Assembly: GCA_902556505.1 (NCBI GenBank) | Contig: CACDWM010000007.1 | Span: 1 to 46,679 of the forward strand | Length of the DNA stretch: 46,679 nucleotides | From: an uncultured Pelagibacteraceae bacterium | GTDB lineage: Bacteria; Pseudomonadota; Alphaproteobacteria; Pelagibacterales; Pelagibacteraceae | Reading direction: 5' to 3' | In this document: piece by piece, positions 19,508 to 28,916 of the stretch | Layout: each line of letters opens with the position of its first letter | Numbering within the stretch: position 1 is the stretch's first letter | Position numbers and translations under genes: made by a program | Notes under the pieces: model-generated | Told to the model about the DNA's origin: nothing | Databases searched by the model: none | The model's input: the letters and a program-made list of their open reading frames with translations, nothing else

Positions 19508-20651
19508 AATATTATTAATTGTAATTTTTTTTAGTTTTTCATTAGTAAGTGTTTCAAAAGCTAATTTTGATGTAAAGGCAAGAACTGCAATATTACAAGA
19601 TTATCATTCTGGAGAAATTCTCTATGAAAAAGAGCCAGATATTTCAATTTATCCAGCCTCTATGACAAAAATAATGACAGCAATTATTGCTTTTGATTTA
19701 ATAAAATCAGGCGATCTTAGTTTAGACGAAAAATTTATAATATCTGAGAGAGCTTGGAGATTATCTACATCTGGATATTCATCAATGTTTATAATGGTAG
19801 GTGATCAAGTCTCTGTAGAAAATTTATTAAGAGGTATTATCGTTGCTTCAGGTAATGATGCATGTATTGCATTGGCTGAAGGTATAGCGGGTACTGAAGA
19901 AGAATTTGCAATTTTAATGACTACTAAAGCAAAAGAATTAGGGATGGATAATACAAACTTTTCTAATTCATCAGGAATAAATGACCCTGACAACTACTCA
20001 ACTGTTAGAGATATTTTAAAAATGTCTAGATATCTAATTAAAGAACATCCTGAATTTTACAAAATGTTTGCTGAAAAAGAATTTACGTGGGATAGAACAG
20101 GAGGTGATTCTATAAAACAAGGAAATAGAAATCCTTTGCTTTATAAAAATCTTGGAGCAGATGGAATAAAAACTGGTTATTTAGCTGTTGAAAAATATTC
20201 TTTAGCATCTTCAATAGATAGAAATGGCAGAAGATTAATTGCTGTTGGAAGTGGTTTTAATTCAAAAAATGCTAGATCAAAAGAGAGTACAAAATTACTT
20301 ACATTTGGTCTTACCAACTATGATCTTGTAGAAATAGCTAAAGCAAATAAACCTTTACACAAAATTGATGTTTGGTTAGGAAAAGAGAATAGTGTGGAAG
20401 CGCATACAAAGGAAGATATTTATAAAACAATCAAAAAAGCTAAAAAAAAACTTTTAAAAGTTGTTGTTAAGTATGATGGACCAGTCGAAGCACCAATTGA
20501 AAAAGATCAAAAAATAGCCACTCTAAGAGTTGTTTATGATCAAGAACTTGTTGGTGAGTATGATTTACTTTCATCGAAAGAAATTAAAAAAGTTAATTTT
20601 TTTACAAGATTAATAAAATCAATTAATTATTTAATTTGGGGTGATGTCTAA
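19500..20651 (+). CDS. dacC: D-alanyl-D-alanine carboxypeptidase (PBP5/6 type)
   Basis: Penicillin-binding protein that trims the terminal D-alanine from wall peptides. All three active-site motifs are seen: SMTK (serine S54, lysine K57), SGN at 117-119 and KTG at 224-226. A signal peptide covers about residues 1-21 (ending SVSKA), and a C-terminal PBP5-type beta domain follows from about 285. The 383-residue length is usual. It overlaps the rlpA-like gene by eight bases and tmk by eight. The symbol dacC follows alphaproteobacterial usage; dacA would describe the same group. Confidence 0.93.
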   Translation: MFRILLIVIFFSFSLVSVSKANFDVKARTAILQDYHSGEILYEKEPDISIYPASMTKIMTAIIAFDLIKSGDLSLDEKFIISERAWRLSTSGYSSMFIMVGDQVSVENLLRGIIVASGNDACIALAEGIAGTEEEFAILMTTKAKELGMDNTNFSNSSGINDPDNYSTVRDILKMSRYLIKEHPEFYKMFAEKEFTWDRTGGDSIKQGNRNPLLYKNLGADGIKTGYLAVEKYSLASSIDRNGRRLIAVGSGFNSKNARSKESTKLLTFGLTNYDLVEIAKANKPLHKIDVWLGKENSVEAHTKEDIYKTIKKAKKKLLKVVVKYDGPVEAPIEKDQKIATLRVVYDQELVGEYDLLSSKEIKKVNFFTRLIKSINYLIWGDV

Positions 20652-21258
20652 AAAACCCATCATTGTTTTTGAGGGTATAGAGGGTAGTGGCAAAAGTCAT
20701 CATATAAATAAAGTATCTAAATATTTAGATAAAAAGAAAATTAATTATATAAAAATAAGAGAACCAGGTGGAAGTCTTAATTCAGAAAAAATAAGAAGAT
20801 TAATTTTAAATAAAAAATCTAATTTTAACAAACATACTGATTTACTTTTATATTTGGCAGCTCGTAGCGAAAATATCAATCTTATAAAAAAATCCTACAA
20901 AAAAAAAATTATTTTGATTGATAGATTCTTAGATTCAACTATTGCATATCAGCATTATGGTATGGGTGTTGATATAAAAATTATAAACATCATAAATAGA
21001 TTTTTATTAAAAAATATTAAAGTCAACTTTACTTTTCTTAATGTTGTAAATAAAAAAAATCTTTTTCAAAGATTAAAAAATAGAAAATCTTTAAATAGAT
21101 ACGATCAATTTGATATGAATTTTTATAATAAAGTTCAAAGAGGTTTTTTAAAATTAGCTAAATCGAATAAAAAATCATACAAAATAATTGATTCTAATTT
21201 TGATATAAAAAAAAATGAAGATTTAGTAATAAATCAAATTAAAAAATTAATTAAATGA
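20644..21258 (+). CDS. tmk: Thymidylate kinase
   Basis: Phosphorylates dTMP to dTDP for DNA synthesis. The P-loop is GIEGSGKS at 11-18, REPGG follows near residue 40 and DRFLDSTIAYQ, the DR(Y/F) motif, near 95. The lid region is weakly conserved. I take the ATG at 20644; a GTG directly before it (20641) would add one residue. The 204 residues are normal. It is followed by holB with a four-base overlap; tmk-holB is a widespread bacterial pair. Confidence 0.94.
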   Translation: MSKKPIIVFEGIEGSGKSHHINKVSKYLDKKKINYIKIREPGGSLNSEKIRRLILNKKSNFNKHTDLLLYLAARSENINLIKKSYKKKIILIDRFLDSTIAYQHYGMGVDIKIINIINRFLLKNIKVNFTFLNVVNKKNLFQRLKNRKSLNRYDQFDMNFYNKVQRGFLKLAKSNKKSYKIIDSNFDIKKNEDLVINQIKKLIK

Positions 21259-22184
21259 ATTTAAATCCCTCAACTCAAATAAATTTATTTGAGCATAAAG
21301 AAATTTTTAATCAATTATGTAAATTATCTAAAAATGATACTTTGCCTAATAAAATTCTTTTATCTGGTGAAAAAGGTATTGGAAAATCAACATTAGCATA
21401 TCATCTAGTCAACTTTGTATTGTCGGAAAACGAAGAACATACCTATGATTATGAAAATAGTAAAATTAATCCAGATAATAAATCATACAAACTTATACAA
21501 AATAAATCTAACCCAAACTTTTACTTAATTGATGTTTTAGAAGAAAAGAAAAATATTGATATAAATCAGATTAGGGAATTAATAATAAATCTAAACAAAT
21601 CTTCATTTAATGATAAAAAAAGATTTGTTTTAATTGATAATATTGAATTATTAAACTTAAATTCTATTAATGCTTTGTTAAAAATTTTAGAAGAACCTAA
21701 TGAAAATATAAATTTTATTTTAATAAATAATAATAAAAGAGTGCTACCAACTCTTAAATCTAGATGTTTAAATTTCAAAGTTTTTTTAACAAAAGATCAG
21801 TCTATTAGAATTGTTAATCAATTATTAAACGATGACATAAATAATATTATCAATAATAATTTATTTGATTATTATGCAACTCCTGGAAAATTATTTAAAT
21901 TAATTAAGTTATCTGAAGAATATGACTTAGATCTTGTTAATTTTGATTTAAACAAAACACTAACAACCATAATTAAAGATAAAATTTATAAAAAAGACAA
22001 ATCAATTATTGAAATCATTCATTCTTTTATTGAACTTTATTTTAGAAACAATATATCTATTGAAGATATTAGTTTACTAAAGTCATACCATTATTTTTTA
22101 GAAAAAATTAATAATACTAGAACTTATAATTTAGATGAAGAAACATTGTTTATGGAATTTGAGGATAAAATACTAAATGGATAA
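21255..22184 (+). CDS. holB: DNA polymerase III delta' subunit
   Basis: Clamp-loader subunit of the replicative polymerase. An AAA+ fold is visible: GEKGIGKST at 38-46 (P-loop), INQIRELIINL, then NSINALLKILEEPNENINFILI and LPTLKSRCLNF, the typical delta' stretch with the SRC arginine-finger region. No cysteine-rich zinc module, present in E. coli HolB and tau, can be seen between residues 50 and 90; such loss occurs in other AT-rich alphaproteobacteria as far as I recall. It lies between tmk and metG and overlaps both. Confidence 0.9.
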   Translation: MNLNPSTQINLFEHKEIFNQLCKLSKNDTLPNKILLSGEKGIGKSTLAYHLVNFVLSENEEHTYDYENSKINPDNKSYKLIQNKSNPNFYLIDVLEEKKNIDINQIRELIINLNKSSFNDKKRFVLIDNIELLNLNSINALLKILEEPNENINFILINNNKRVLPTLKSRCLNFKVFLTKDQSIRIVNQLLNDDINNIINNNLFDYYATPGKLFKLIKLSEEYDLDLVNFDLNKTLTTIIKDKIYKKDKSIIEIIHSFIELYFRNNISIEDISLLKSYHYFLEKINNTRTYNLDEETLFMEFEDKILNG

Positions 22185-23718
22185 AACTTATTATATTACA
22201 ACACCTATTTACTACCCATCAGCAAAGCCTCATATGGGTCATGCATATTCAAGCATTATCGCAGATTTTTTTGCAAGATTTAAAATAATTGATGATTATC
22301 AGGTTCATTTTCTTACTGGTACAGACGAACATGGATTAAAAATTCAAAGATCTGCAGAAAAAGCAGGAATGGAACCTCAAATATTTTGTGATCAAATTAG
22401 TCAAACTTTTAGAGATCTTTCGGATACTTTGAATTTATCAAATACTGATTTTATAAGAACTACAGAAACTAGACATAAAAAAACAGTTCAACATCTATGG
22501 AATGAGCTTGAGAAAAACGACGATATATATTTATCAAACTATTCTGGATGGTATTCAGTATCTGATGAAGCCTTTTATAACGAAGACGAAATTGAGGAAG
22601 TAGATGGAAAAAAAATTGCTATATCATCAAAATCTCCTGTTGAATGGATTGAAGAAGAATCTTATTTTTTTAGACTTTCAAAATGGGAAAAACCTTTACT
22701 AGAATATTATGAAGCTAATCCAGATTTCATTTCTCCTCAATCTAGAAAAAATGAAGTTATTAGTTTTGTAAAAAGTGGTCTTAAAGATCTTTCTGTAAGT
22801 AGAAAAAGTTTTTCATGGGGCATACCTGTTCCAAGCAATAAAAACCATGTGATATATGTTTGGCTAGATGCTTTAACAAATTATTTAAGTGCTTTAAATT
22901 ATCCAAATACAGATGATGATTTATTTAAAAAATTTTGGCCAGCCTCAATACATTTAATTGGAAAAGATATACTCAGATTTCATGCTGTTTATTGGCCTGC
23001 TTTTTTATTGGCAGCAAAAATTGATTTACCAAAGAGAGTTTATGGACACGGATGGATATTATCAGGGGAAGAAAAAATGTCTAAATCTAAAGGAAATATT
23101 CTTGATCCAATTGAGATAATTAAAGATTATGGTTTAGATCCTTTAAGATACTACTTAATTAAAGAAGTTTCTTTTGGCAACGATGGAAATATATCTCAAG
23201 AAAGACTAGAAGATTGTATTAATAGTGATTTAGCAAACAATTTTGGAAATTTGTGTCAGCGTGTAACTGCTTTTGCAATAAAAAATTGTAATGGAAAAAT
23301 TCCATTAGAAGTTAAATTTCATGATGAGGACTTATTAATACTAAATAAGTATAAAAATAATTTAGATAATATTAGATCTAAAATTGATAATCAGAATATT
23401 AATTTTTATATCGATTATATTGTAAATTCACTTTTTGAAGCAAACAAATATTTTAATGATCAAGAACCATGGAAAAAGAAAAAAGATATAGTAAGATTAA
23501 ATACTATTGTTTATACTACATTAGAAATTGTCAGAAAAATAAGTTTTTTGTTGTATCCAATTATTCCTGAATCTTCTTTAAAAGCATTAAAGATTTTTGA
23601 CATTGTGGAAAAAGATATAAAATTAAATTCAGTTTCTAATAATGATTATTTAATCAAAGGTAATAGTATAAATAAAATAGATATACTTTTTAAAAAAATA
23701 GAAAAAAACAATGATTGA
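22177..23718 (+). CDS. metG: Methionyl-tRNA synthetase
   Basis: Charges tRNA-Met with methionine. The class I signatures are HMGH at 19-22 and KMSKS at 300-304. The connective insertion has GWYSVSDEAFY without the four-cysteine zinc knuckle, the short zinc-free type seen in many alphaproteobacteria. At 513 residues there is no C-terminal dimerisation domain. Overlaps of eight bases on each side tie it to holB and tatD; metG-tatD-hydrolase is a common order in this class. Confidence 0.95.
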   Translation: MDKTYYITTPIYYPSAKPHMGHAYSSIIADFFARFKIIDDYQVHFLTGTDEHGLKIQRSAEKAGMEPQIFCDQISQTFRDLSDTLNLSNTDFIRTTETRHKKTVQHLWNELEKNDDIYLSNYSGWYSVSDEAFYNEDEIEEVDGKKIAISSKSPVEWIEEESYFFRLSKWEKPLLEYYEANPDFISPQSRKNEVISFVKSGLKDLSVSRKSFSWGIPVPSNKNHVIYVWLDALTNYLSALNYPNTDDDLFKKFWPASIHLIGKDILRFHAVYWPAFLLAAKIDLPKRVYGHGWILSGEEKMSKSKGNILDPIEIIKDYGLDPLRYYLIKEVSFGNDGNISQERLEDCINSDLANNFGNLCQRVTAFAIKNCNGKIPLEVKFHDEDLLILNKYKNNLDNIRSKIDNQNINFYIDYIVNSLFEANKYFNDQEPWKKKKDIVRLNTIVYTTLEIVRKISFLLYPIIPESSLKALKIFDIVEKDIKLNSVSNNDYLIKGNSINKIDILFKKIEKNND

Positions 23719-24478
23719 TTCACATTGTCATCTAGATCATGAGCCGTTATTAAGTGACTTGTCTAACGTAATACAAAGATCAAAAGATGTAGGAATTGAA
23801 AAATTATTAACTATCTCAACTTCGTTTGAAAGTTTTTCTAGAGTAAAAGAATTAGTTAATAAAGATGAGATGATTTACGGCACTATTGGTATTCACCCCC
23901 ATGAAAGCTCCACAAATATTATCACTTCAAAACAAATCATTGAAAGTCTGAATGAAAATTCAAAAATTATTGGAATTGGAGAAACTGGGTTAGACTTTTA
24001 TTATAATAATAGTGAAAAAGATAAGCAGATAGAAAGTTTTAAAGAACATATAGAAGCATCTATAAAAACTAATATTCCATTAATTGTTCATTCAAGACAT
24101 GCAGAAAAAGAAACATTTGAGATTTTAAATGAATATAAAAATCAAAACCTTAAAATTTTGATGCATTGTTTTACTGGGTCTAAAGAATTCTCAGAAAAAC
24201 TAATGACTTTAAATTCATTCTTTTCAGCAAGTGGTATCATAACTTTTAAAAATTCATTGGATTTACAAGATACCTTTAAATTTATTCCAATTGATAATAT
24301 CTTAATTGAGACCGATAGTCCTTTTTTAGCACCGGTTCCTAAAAGAGGAAAAAAAAATGAACCATCATTTATTGATTTTACTGCTGCAAAATTAGCTGAA
24401 ATTAAAAATATATCGAAAAAAGATCTTATCAAAAAAACTACAGATAACTTTAATAAACTATTTTTTAATTCAAATTAA
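23711..24478 (+). CDS. TatD family metal-dependent hydrolase
   Basis: A TIM-barrel metal-dependent hydrolase related to TatD and YcfH, probably a deoxyribonuclease. Metal ligands are recognisable: HCH at 5-7, the glutamate of GIGETGLDFYY, the histidine of IVHSRHAEKE, the histidine of MHCFTGS and the aspartate of ETDSPFLAP. The 255-residue length fits. Substrates of this branch are not firmly known. The gene sits between metG and the PhnP-like hydrolase with overlaps of eight bases and one base. Confidence 0.92.
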   Translation: MIDSHCHLDHEPLLSDLSNVIQRSKDVGIEKLLTISTSFESFSRVKELVNKDEMIYGTIGIHPHESSTNIITSKQIIESLNENSKIIGIGETGLDFYYNNSEKDKQIESFKEHIEASIKTNIPLIVHSRHAEKETFEILNEYKNQNLKILMHCFTGSKEFSEKLMTLNSFFSASGIITFKNSLDLQDTFKFIPIDNILIETDSPFLAPVPKRGKKNEPSFIDFTAAKLAEIKNISKKDLIKKTTDNFNKLFFNSN

Positions 24479-25248
24479 TGAAATTTATTATTTTAGGCTG
24501 TGGTAGTTCAATGGGGGTACCGAGACCAGATGGTTTTTTTGGAAATTGTGATCCTAATAATAAAAAAAATTATAGAACAAGATGCTCAGCGTTGATTAAA
24601 ACTACAGATGAAAATATTCTTATAGATACATCGCCAGATTTAAGGCAACAACTTTTGAGACATAAAATAAAAAAAATTAATAGAGTATTATATTCTCATT
24701 TGCATGGTGATCAGACCCATGGAATAAATGATTTGAGATCTTTTTATATAAATAACAGAAAACAACTTGATGTTTATGCTGATAAATATACCACTAAATA
24801 TCTTAATTCTACATTTTCTTATATATTTAAAAGCTATTCGAAAGAATATCCAGCAACACTAAAACTTAATAAACTTCCAAAAAAAATGTTTACAAAAAAT
24901 AATAACAAAAAAATTAGTATTCAATCAATTATGGTTGAACATGGTAAAGTAAAATCAAACTGCTTTATTATTAATAAAAAATTAGCTTATATAAGTGATG
25001 TGAGTAAAATTTATAAAAAAGACTATAAATATTTTAAAAATCTTCAATATTTAATCATTGATTGTTTGTGGTACAATTTTCATCCATCACACTTTAATTT
25101 AGAAACTTCACTATCTGTAATTAAAAAATTCAAACCCAAAAAAGCTATTCTTACAAACTTATCGCCAGTATTAGATTATAAAACGCTTAGAAAAATAATT
25201 CCAAAAAATGTTATTCCAGCACATGATGGATTAACAATAAACTTATAA
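24478..25248 (+). CDS. PhnP-like metallo-beta-lactamase-fold hydrolase
   Basis: A metallo-hydrolase resembling PhnP and relatives, phosphodiesterases acting on cyclic phosphates. The metal motif HxHxDxxH is complete as HLHGDQTH at 74-81. The start ILGCGSSMGVPR and the NCDPNNKKNYRTRCS segment, with cysteines and arginines, are typical of the PhnP subgroup. Late conserved residues include YISDVSK and the terminal PAHDG. The 256 residues are normal. There is no C-P lyase operon here, so a general phosphodiesterase role is more likely than phosphonate breakdown. It ends the nine-gene chain; its stop shares the palindrome TTATAA with the convergent peroxidase gene. Confidence 0.85.
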   Translation: MKFIILGCGSSMGVPRPDGFFGNCDPNNKKNYRTRCSALIKTTDENILIDTSPDLRQQLLRHKIKKINRVLYSHLHGDQTHGINDLRSFYINNRKQLDVYADKYTTKYLNSTFSYIFKSYSKEYPATLKLNKLPKKMFTKNNNKKISIQSIMVEHGKVKSNCFIINKKLAYISDVSKIYKKDYKYFKNLQYLIIDCLWYNFHPSHFNLETSLSVIKKFKPKKAILTNLSPVLDYKTLRKIIPKNVIPAHDGLTINL

Positions 25249-25785
25249 AATATTTTCTATAGCTTTAATTATTTTTTTTGACATTGGTTTTGTAAATGAT
25301 GCAAATGTATCTTGAACTTTTCCCTCTTTATTAATTAAGATTTTATGAAAATTCCACTTTGGTTCTGCCGATTTACCATGATTTTCTTTTGCCCATTTAA
25401 AAAGTTCATGAGCATCTTTTCCTTTAACTTCAGTTAATGTAGTCAGAGGAAAGTTAATATTAAAATTTACTTCACAAAATTCTTTAATATCTACATTGTT
25501 ATTTTTTTCTTGATTAAATGAATTAGATGGCACACCAAGAACAATCAAACCTTTTTCTTTATATAAGTCCCACAATTCTTGTAATTCATCGTATTGTTTT
25601 GTAAATCCGCAATAACTTGCTGTATTTACAACTAAAATAACTTTGTTTTTATAATCTTTAAAATCAATTATCTCACCAGTTATACTTTCAATACTAAAAT
25701 CATAAATTTTTTTTTCGTAGTTAGCATTTGCTGAAGATTTAAAAAAAAACATAACTATAGATAATAGAAATATTACTTTTCTCAT
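25243..25785 (-). CDS. Glutathione peroxidase family protein, exported
   Basis: Thiol peroxidase that reduces hydroperoxides. The catalytic triad of the family is complete: C59 in NTASYCGFT, Q92 in SNSFNQE and W144 in PKWNFHK. The peroxidatic residue is cysteine, not selenocysteine. Residues 1-21 form a signal peptide (ending SSANA), so the enzyme should work in the periplasm, where the thiol donor is more likely a thioredoxin-like protein than glutathione (inference). The gene overlaps the nhaA stop by four bases and is probably cotranscribed with it. Confidence 0.92.
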   Translation of the reverse strand: MRKVIFLLSIVMFFFKSSANANYEKKIYDFSIESITGEIIDFKDYKNKVILVVNTASYCGFTKQYDELQELWDLYKEKGLIVLGVPSNSFNQEKNNNVDIKEFCEVNFNINFPLTTLTEVKGKDAHELFKWAKENHGKSAEPKWNFHKILINKEGKVQDTFASFTKPMSKKIIKAIENIL

Positions 25786-26963
25786 TTATTTGGTTTATTT
25801 GGTGTCAGTAATATTAAAAAATAACCAAATAAAGTTGATAACAACGATCCAGTTAATACACCTATTTTTACACCATCCATATATTGCATGTTTTCAGCAA
25901 AGGCTAAATTTCCAACAAATAAACTCATTGTGAAACCAATTCCAGTAAGAACTCCTACACCATAAAAATTGTACCAACTTGTATCGTTTGGCATTTGAGC
26001 TACTTTCAATTTTATGGATGCATAGGAGAAAACAAAAACACCTAATTGTTTACCAAGGAATAGTCCTAAAACAATACCCAGGGGAACCTTATCAAGCAGT
26101 GAGGCAAAAGATAAACCTTCTAGAGATACTCCAGCATTTGCAAACGCAAATAAAGGCATTATTCCAAAGGCAACATATGGACTAATTGCATGCTCTATTT
26201 TTATTAATAAAGAAAAATCTTTTTCTTTTTTTCTATGAGGAATTGTCATGGCTAATAAAACACCTGCAATAGTAGCATGGATACCGGAGTTATGAGTGAA
26301 ATCCCAAAGGAAGAGACCAACAACTAAATATGGAAGGAACTTTTTAATATTGAATTTGTTAATCAATAACAAAACAATAAAAGCTAATAACATTAAAGTT
26401 AAATATTTAATGCTTAAATCACCAGAGTAGAAAAGTGCAATAATTACTATTGCTCCTAAATCATCAATTATAGCCAATGCTGTTAAAAATACTTTTAATG
26501 ATAAAGGAACTCTTTTCCCTAACAAAGATAAAACTCCTAAAGAAAAAGCAATATCAGTCGCAGATGGAATTGCCCATCCATTTAAAGTTTCGCTATCACC
26601 TAAATTTATAAAAACATAAAACAATGCAGGTACCAACATTCCTCCCACAGCAGCAATTATAGGTAATAAAGCTTGTTTAATATTGGAAAGCTCACCTTGT
26701 AAAAATTCTCTTTTAATTTCTAAAGTGACAAAGAAAAAGAAAATCGCCATTAGGGCATCATTGATCCAATGCAATACTGATAACTTTAACCCAAAATTAT
26801 TAATTCCTATGAATAAATATTTATTTAGAGTAGCAAAATATAAATCTGCTAGACCAGAATTGCTTATAAATAATGCAATTATTGCAGCAAACAACAGTAC
26901 AAGTCCACTTGCAGCTTCTAATTTAAAAAACCATCTAAAAGGCTTAGATATATAATTAATCAT
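25782..26963 (-). CDS. nhaA: Na+/H+ antiporter NhaA
   Basis: Exchanges internal sodium for external protons at the inner membrane. The 393 residues carry about eleven to twelve helices. The ion-binding aspartates are visible as D167-D168 in ALAIIDDLGA (E. coli D163-D164) and D137 in PSATDIAFSLGV (E. coli D133). The N-terminal FKLEAASGLVLL and the GFTMSLFVGNLAF segment are also characteristic. It lies between a zinc-ribbon gene and glutathione peroxidase on one strand. Sodium handling is expected for a marine organism. Confidence 0.96.
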   Translation of the reverse strand: MINYISKPFRWFFKLEAASGLVLLFAAIIALFISNSGLADLYFATLNKYLFIGINNFGLKLSVLHWINDALMAIFFFFVTLEIKREFLQGELSNIKQALLPIIAAVGGMLVPALFYVFINLGDSETLNGWAIPSATDIAFSLGVLSLLGKRVPLSLKVFLTALAIIDDLGAIVIIALFYSGDLSIKYLTLMLLAFIVLLLINKFNIKKFLPYLVVGLFLWDFTHNSGIHATIAGVLLAMTIPHRKKEKDFSLLIKIEHAISPYVAFGIMPLFAFANAGVSLEGLSFASLLDKVPLGIVLGLFLGKQLGVFVFSYASIKLKVAQMPNDTSWYNFYGVGVLTGIGFTMSLFVGNLAFAENMQYMDGVKIGVLTGSLLSTLFGYFLILLTPNKPNK

Positions 26964-26969
26964 AAAAAA

Positions 26970-27461
26970 TTAAATTAGGTCTATAATAAATAGTTTTATA
27001 TCTTGCAATGTTTCAAAAAGGTTAAATAAAACAATTTCTAAACCAGGAAACACATTAATTAGTGGTGTTTTTAGTGTATCTAGCAAAATAACTAGTGCTA
27101 CAGATGAAATAATAAATACTATCAAATAAGAAAAAAATTTAGATCCTTTATTTTCATTTTTTAACTTTTTAACCTTGTTTGGAATTTCTATTGATTTTTT
27201 GTTTTTTTTTTCAGGTTCTATTATTTTTTCTTTCTGTAAGTTTTTGCTAAATTCTAGATTTTTTTCATTTGTTTCAATAGCTGCTTCTATTTTGTTTTCA
27301 GATATATTTTCATTTAATGTTAATGGTGCTTCGCTTTCATTTTTTGGTTTGTAAAACCAGACTCTTTCACAGGACCCACATTGTAGTTCTCGCCCTTCTT
27401 GTGGTATTAATGAACTATCAATTTTGAATTGTTTCTTTTCGCAAGGGCAAGTAATAATCAT
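26970..27461 (-). CDS. Zinc-ribbon (MJ0042-type) single-pass membrane protein
   Basis: A 163-residue protein with a zinc ribbon at the N-terminus, a charged, low-complexity middle (about 45-105, many Lys, Glu and Asn) and one membrane helix at about 110-132. The ribbon is related to MJ0042/zinc_ribbon_4 domains of alphaproteobacteria, which normally read CPxC and CxxC. Here the first pair is CPC (C5 and C7, one residue closer) and the second CGSC (C28-C31). Function is unknown; related proteins are often annotated as thioredoxin-like or regulatory. It starts about 95 bases from tRNA-Pro on the opposite strand. Confidence 0.72.
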   Translation of the reverse strand: MIITCPCEKKQFKIDSSLIPQEGRELQCGSCERVWFYKPKNESEAPLTLNENISENKIEAAIETNEKNLEFSKNLQKEKIIEPEKKNKKSIEIPNKVKKLKNENKGSKFFSYLIVFIISSVALVILLDTLKTPLINVFPGLEIVLFNLFETLQDIKLFIIDLI

Positions 27462-27518
27462 GCTTCGTTATATACCAGATTTTAGTCAAATTTCTTTTAA
27501 TTTTGGGGTCTTTATACA

Positions 27519-27546
27519 TTGAAATTATCAATAACTGCTGTATTAG
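27519..27546 (+). promoter_or_regulatory. Candidate promoter of tRNA-Pro
   Basis: TTGAAA at 27519-27524, a 16-base spacer and TATTAG at 27541-27546 form a plausible promoter, placing initiation a few bases before the mature tRNA at 27556. It would also serve the NDUFS4-like gene, which has no room for a promoter of its own. Inspection only. Confidence 0.42.
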
Positions 27547-27555
27547 TACTCGGAT

Positions 27556-27632
<77 letters not shown>

Positions 27633-27638
27633 TCAATT

Positions 27639-27920
27639 ATGAAAAAAGCTATTATTTATATTCCTAATAAAAATCCAATGCAGTCAGGCTTAGCTAAAAA
27701 CAATAAATGGATATTGGAGTATAAAACAGAAGATCCTACAAAAAATCCTTTGATGGGCTGGGAAAGTTCTTCCGATACTTATACAGAGCTAAAGTTAGAA
27801 TTTTCTTCTAAAGAGCTTGCAATTAATTATGCAAAAAAAAAGAAAATTGATTTTGAATTAATTGAACCAAGAAAAAGAAAAACTGTAAAAAAATCTTACG
27901 CTGATAATTTTCTTAAATAA
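27639..27920 (+). CDS. NDUFS4-like accessory subunit of respiratory complex I
   Basis: A 93-residue protein of the 'ETC complex I subunit conserved region' family, the bacterial counterpart of mitochondrial NDUFS4, found in alphaproteobacteria. Recognisable parts are the N-terminal IYIPNKNPMQSG, WILEYKTEDP, PLMGWESSSDTYTELKLEF, then ELAINYAKKKKIDFELIEP. It should sit on the peripheral arm of NADH:quinone oxidoreductase and stabilise it. The nuo operon is not in this window. The start codon lies six bases after tRNA-Pro, so the message probably shares the tRNA transcript and would have almost no leader after tRNA processing. Confidence 0.85.
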   Translation: MKKAIIYIPNKNPMQSGLAKNNKWILEYKTEDPTKNPLMGWESSSDTYTELKLEFSSKELAINYAKKKKIDFELIEPRKRKTVKKSYADNFLK

Positions 27921-27923
27921 AAA

Positions 27924-28916
27924 ATGTTTAGATTTTTCACAGAAAAGAATTGGTTTTATTGGTCTTGGATAGGTTCCTTTATTATTCTTTCATCACTTTG
28001 GGTTCAAGTTGAAATAGATGTCAAAATAAATGAGTGGTTTGGTGTGTTTTATGACATGATTCAGAAAGCTCTTGCAGAGCCAAATGCAGTTTCGATTGAA
28101 GAATATTTTGCAAGCCTATTTTCATTTATTACCTTGGCAGCAATGTATATTGCTGTTTATGTAGCTATTAGTTTCTTTACAGCTCATTATTTATTTAGAT
28201 GGAGGACATCGATGGTAGAGTGGTATCACTCTGTATATGACAAAGCACGTAAAATTGAAGGTGCATCACAAAGGGTTCAAGAAGATACAATTAAATTTAC
28301 AAGAATAATGGAGGGATTAGGCACAAGTTTAATAGAGTCTATAATGATATTGATACAATTTATTCCTATATTATTTGGTTTGAGTGTAGGTATCCCAATT
28401 TTCTTTTTTGGAGAATGGGAATATGGACTAATAGTAGGAGCATTGATTTGGACTATTGGGGGAACTGTTTTTTTAATTGTTCTGGGCTTAATATTAAGAT
28501 TAGTTGGTATCGAATATGATTTACAAAAACAAGAAGCTGCATATAGAAAAATTTTAGTTATTGCAGAAGATGATGGAAATGTAAGACCAAAAACAATAGA
28601 TGAATTATTTGATGATGTTCGTAAAATTCATTTTTTAAGTTATTTGAGATATCTATATTTTAATATTGGGCGAATTGCTTATTTACAAGCAAATGTTTTA
28701 TCTGCATATGTTTTTTTAGCTCCAGCTATAGTTGCAGGTGTTGTTACTTTAGGTGTTATGCAGCAAATAATAAGAGCGTTTGGAAGAGTTGAGGGATCTA
28801 TGCAATATTTATTAAAAGCTTGGCCAACCATAATAGAACTTGCTAGTGTTTATAAACGTTTAAGAGAATTTGAGACTAAAATAAATCAAGAAGATTTAGT
28901 TGATGAAAAAATTTAA
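27924..28916 (+). CDS. SbmA/BacA-like family transporter
   Basis: A membrane protein of 330 residues resembling SbmA/BacA, proton-driven importers of peptides shaped like the transmembrane half of an ABC exporter. The start FFTEKNWFYWSWIGSFIIL, the segment KINEWFGVFYDMIQ, FRWRTSMVEWYHSVYDKAR and EGASQRVQEDTIKFTR are typical of the family. There is no nucleotide-binding domain. Substrates of the SAR11 form are unknown; relatives take up antimicrobial and symbiosis peptides and very-long-chain-lipid phenotypes are known in rhizobia. It starts three bases after the NDUFS4-like gene and overlaps glpX by one base. Confidence 0.84.
   Translation: MFRFFTEKNWFYWSWIGSFIILSSLWVQVEIDVKINEWFGVFYDMIQKALAEPNAVSIEEYFASLFSFITLAAMYIAVYVAISFFTAHYLFRWRTSMVEWYHSVYDKARKIEGASQRVQEDTIKFTRIMEGLGTSLIESIMILIQFIPILFGLSVGIPIFFFGEWEYGLIVGALIWTIGGTVFLIVLGLILRLVGIEYDLQKQEAAYRKILVIAEDDGNVRPKTIDELFDDVRKIHFLSYLRYLYFNIGRIAYLQANVLSAYVFLAPAIVAGVVTLGVMQQIIRAFGRVEGSMQYLLKAWPTIIELASVYKRLREFETKINQEDLVDEKI

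Noticed and set aside
26683..26955. A 90-codon plus-strand frame opposite nhaA
   Set aside because: It is a shadow of nhaA on the other strand, with no resemblance to a protein family and no start context.
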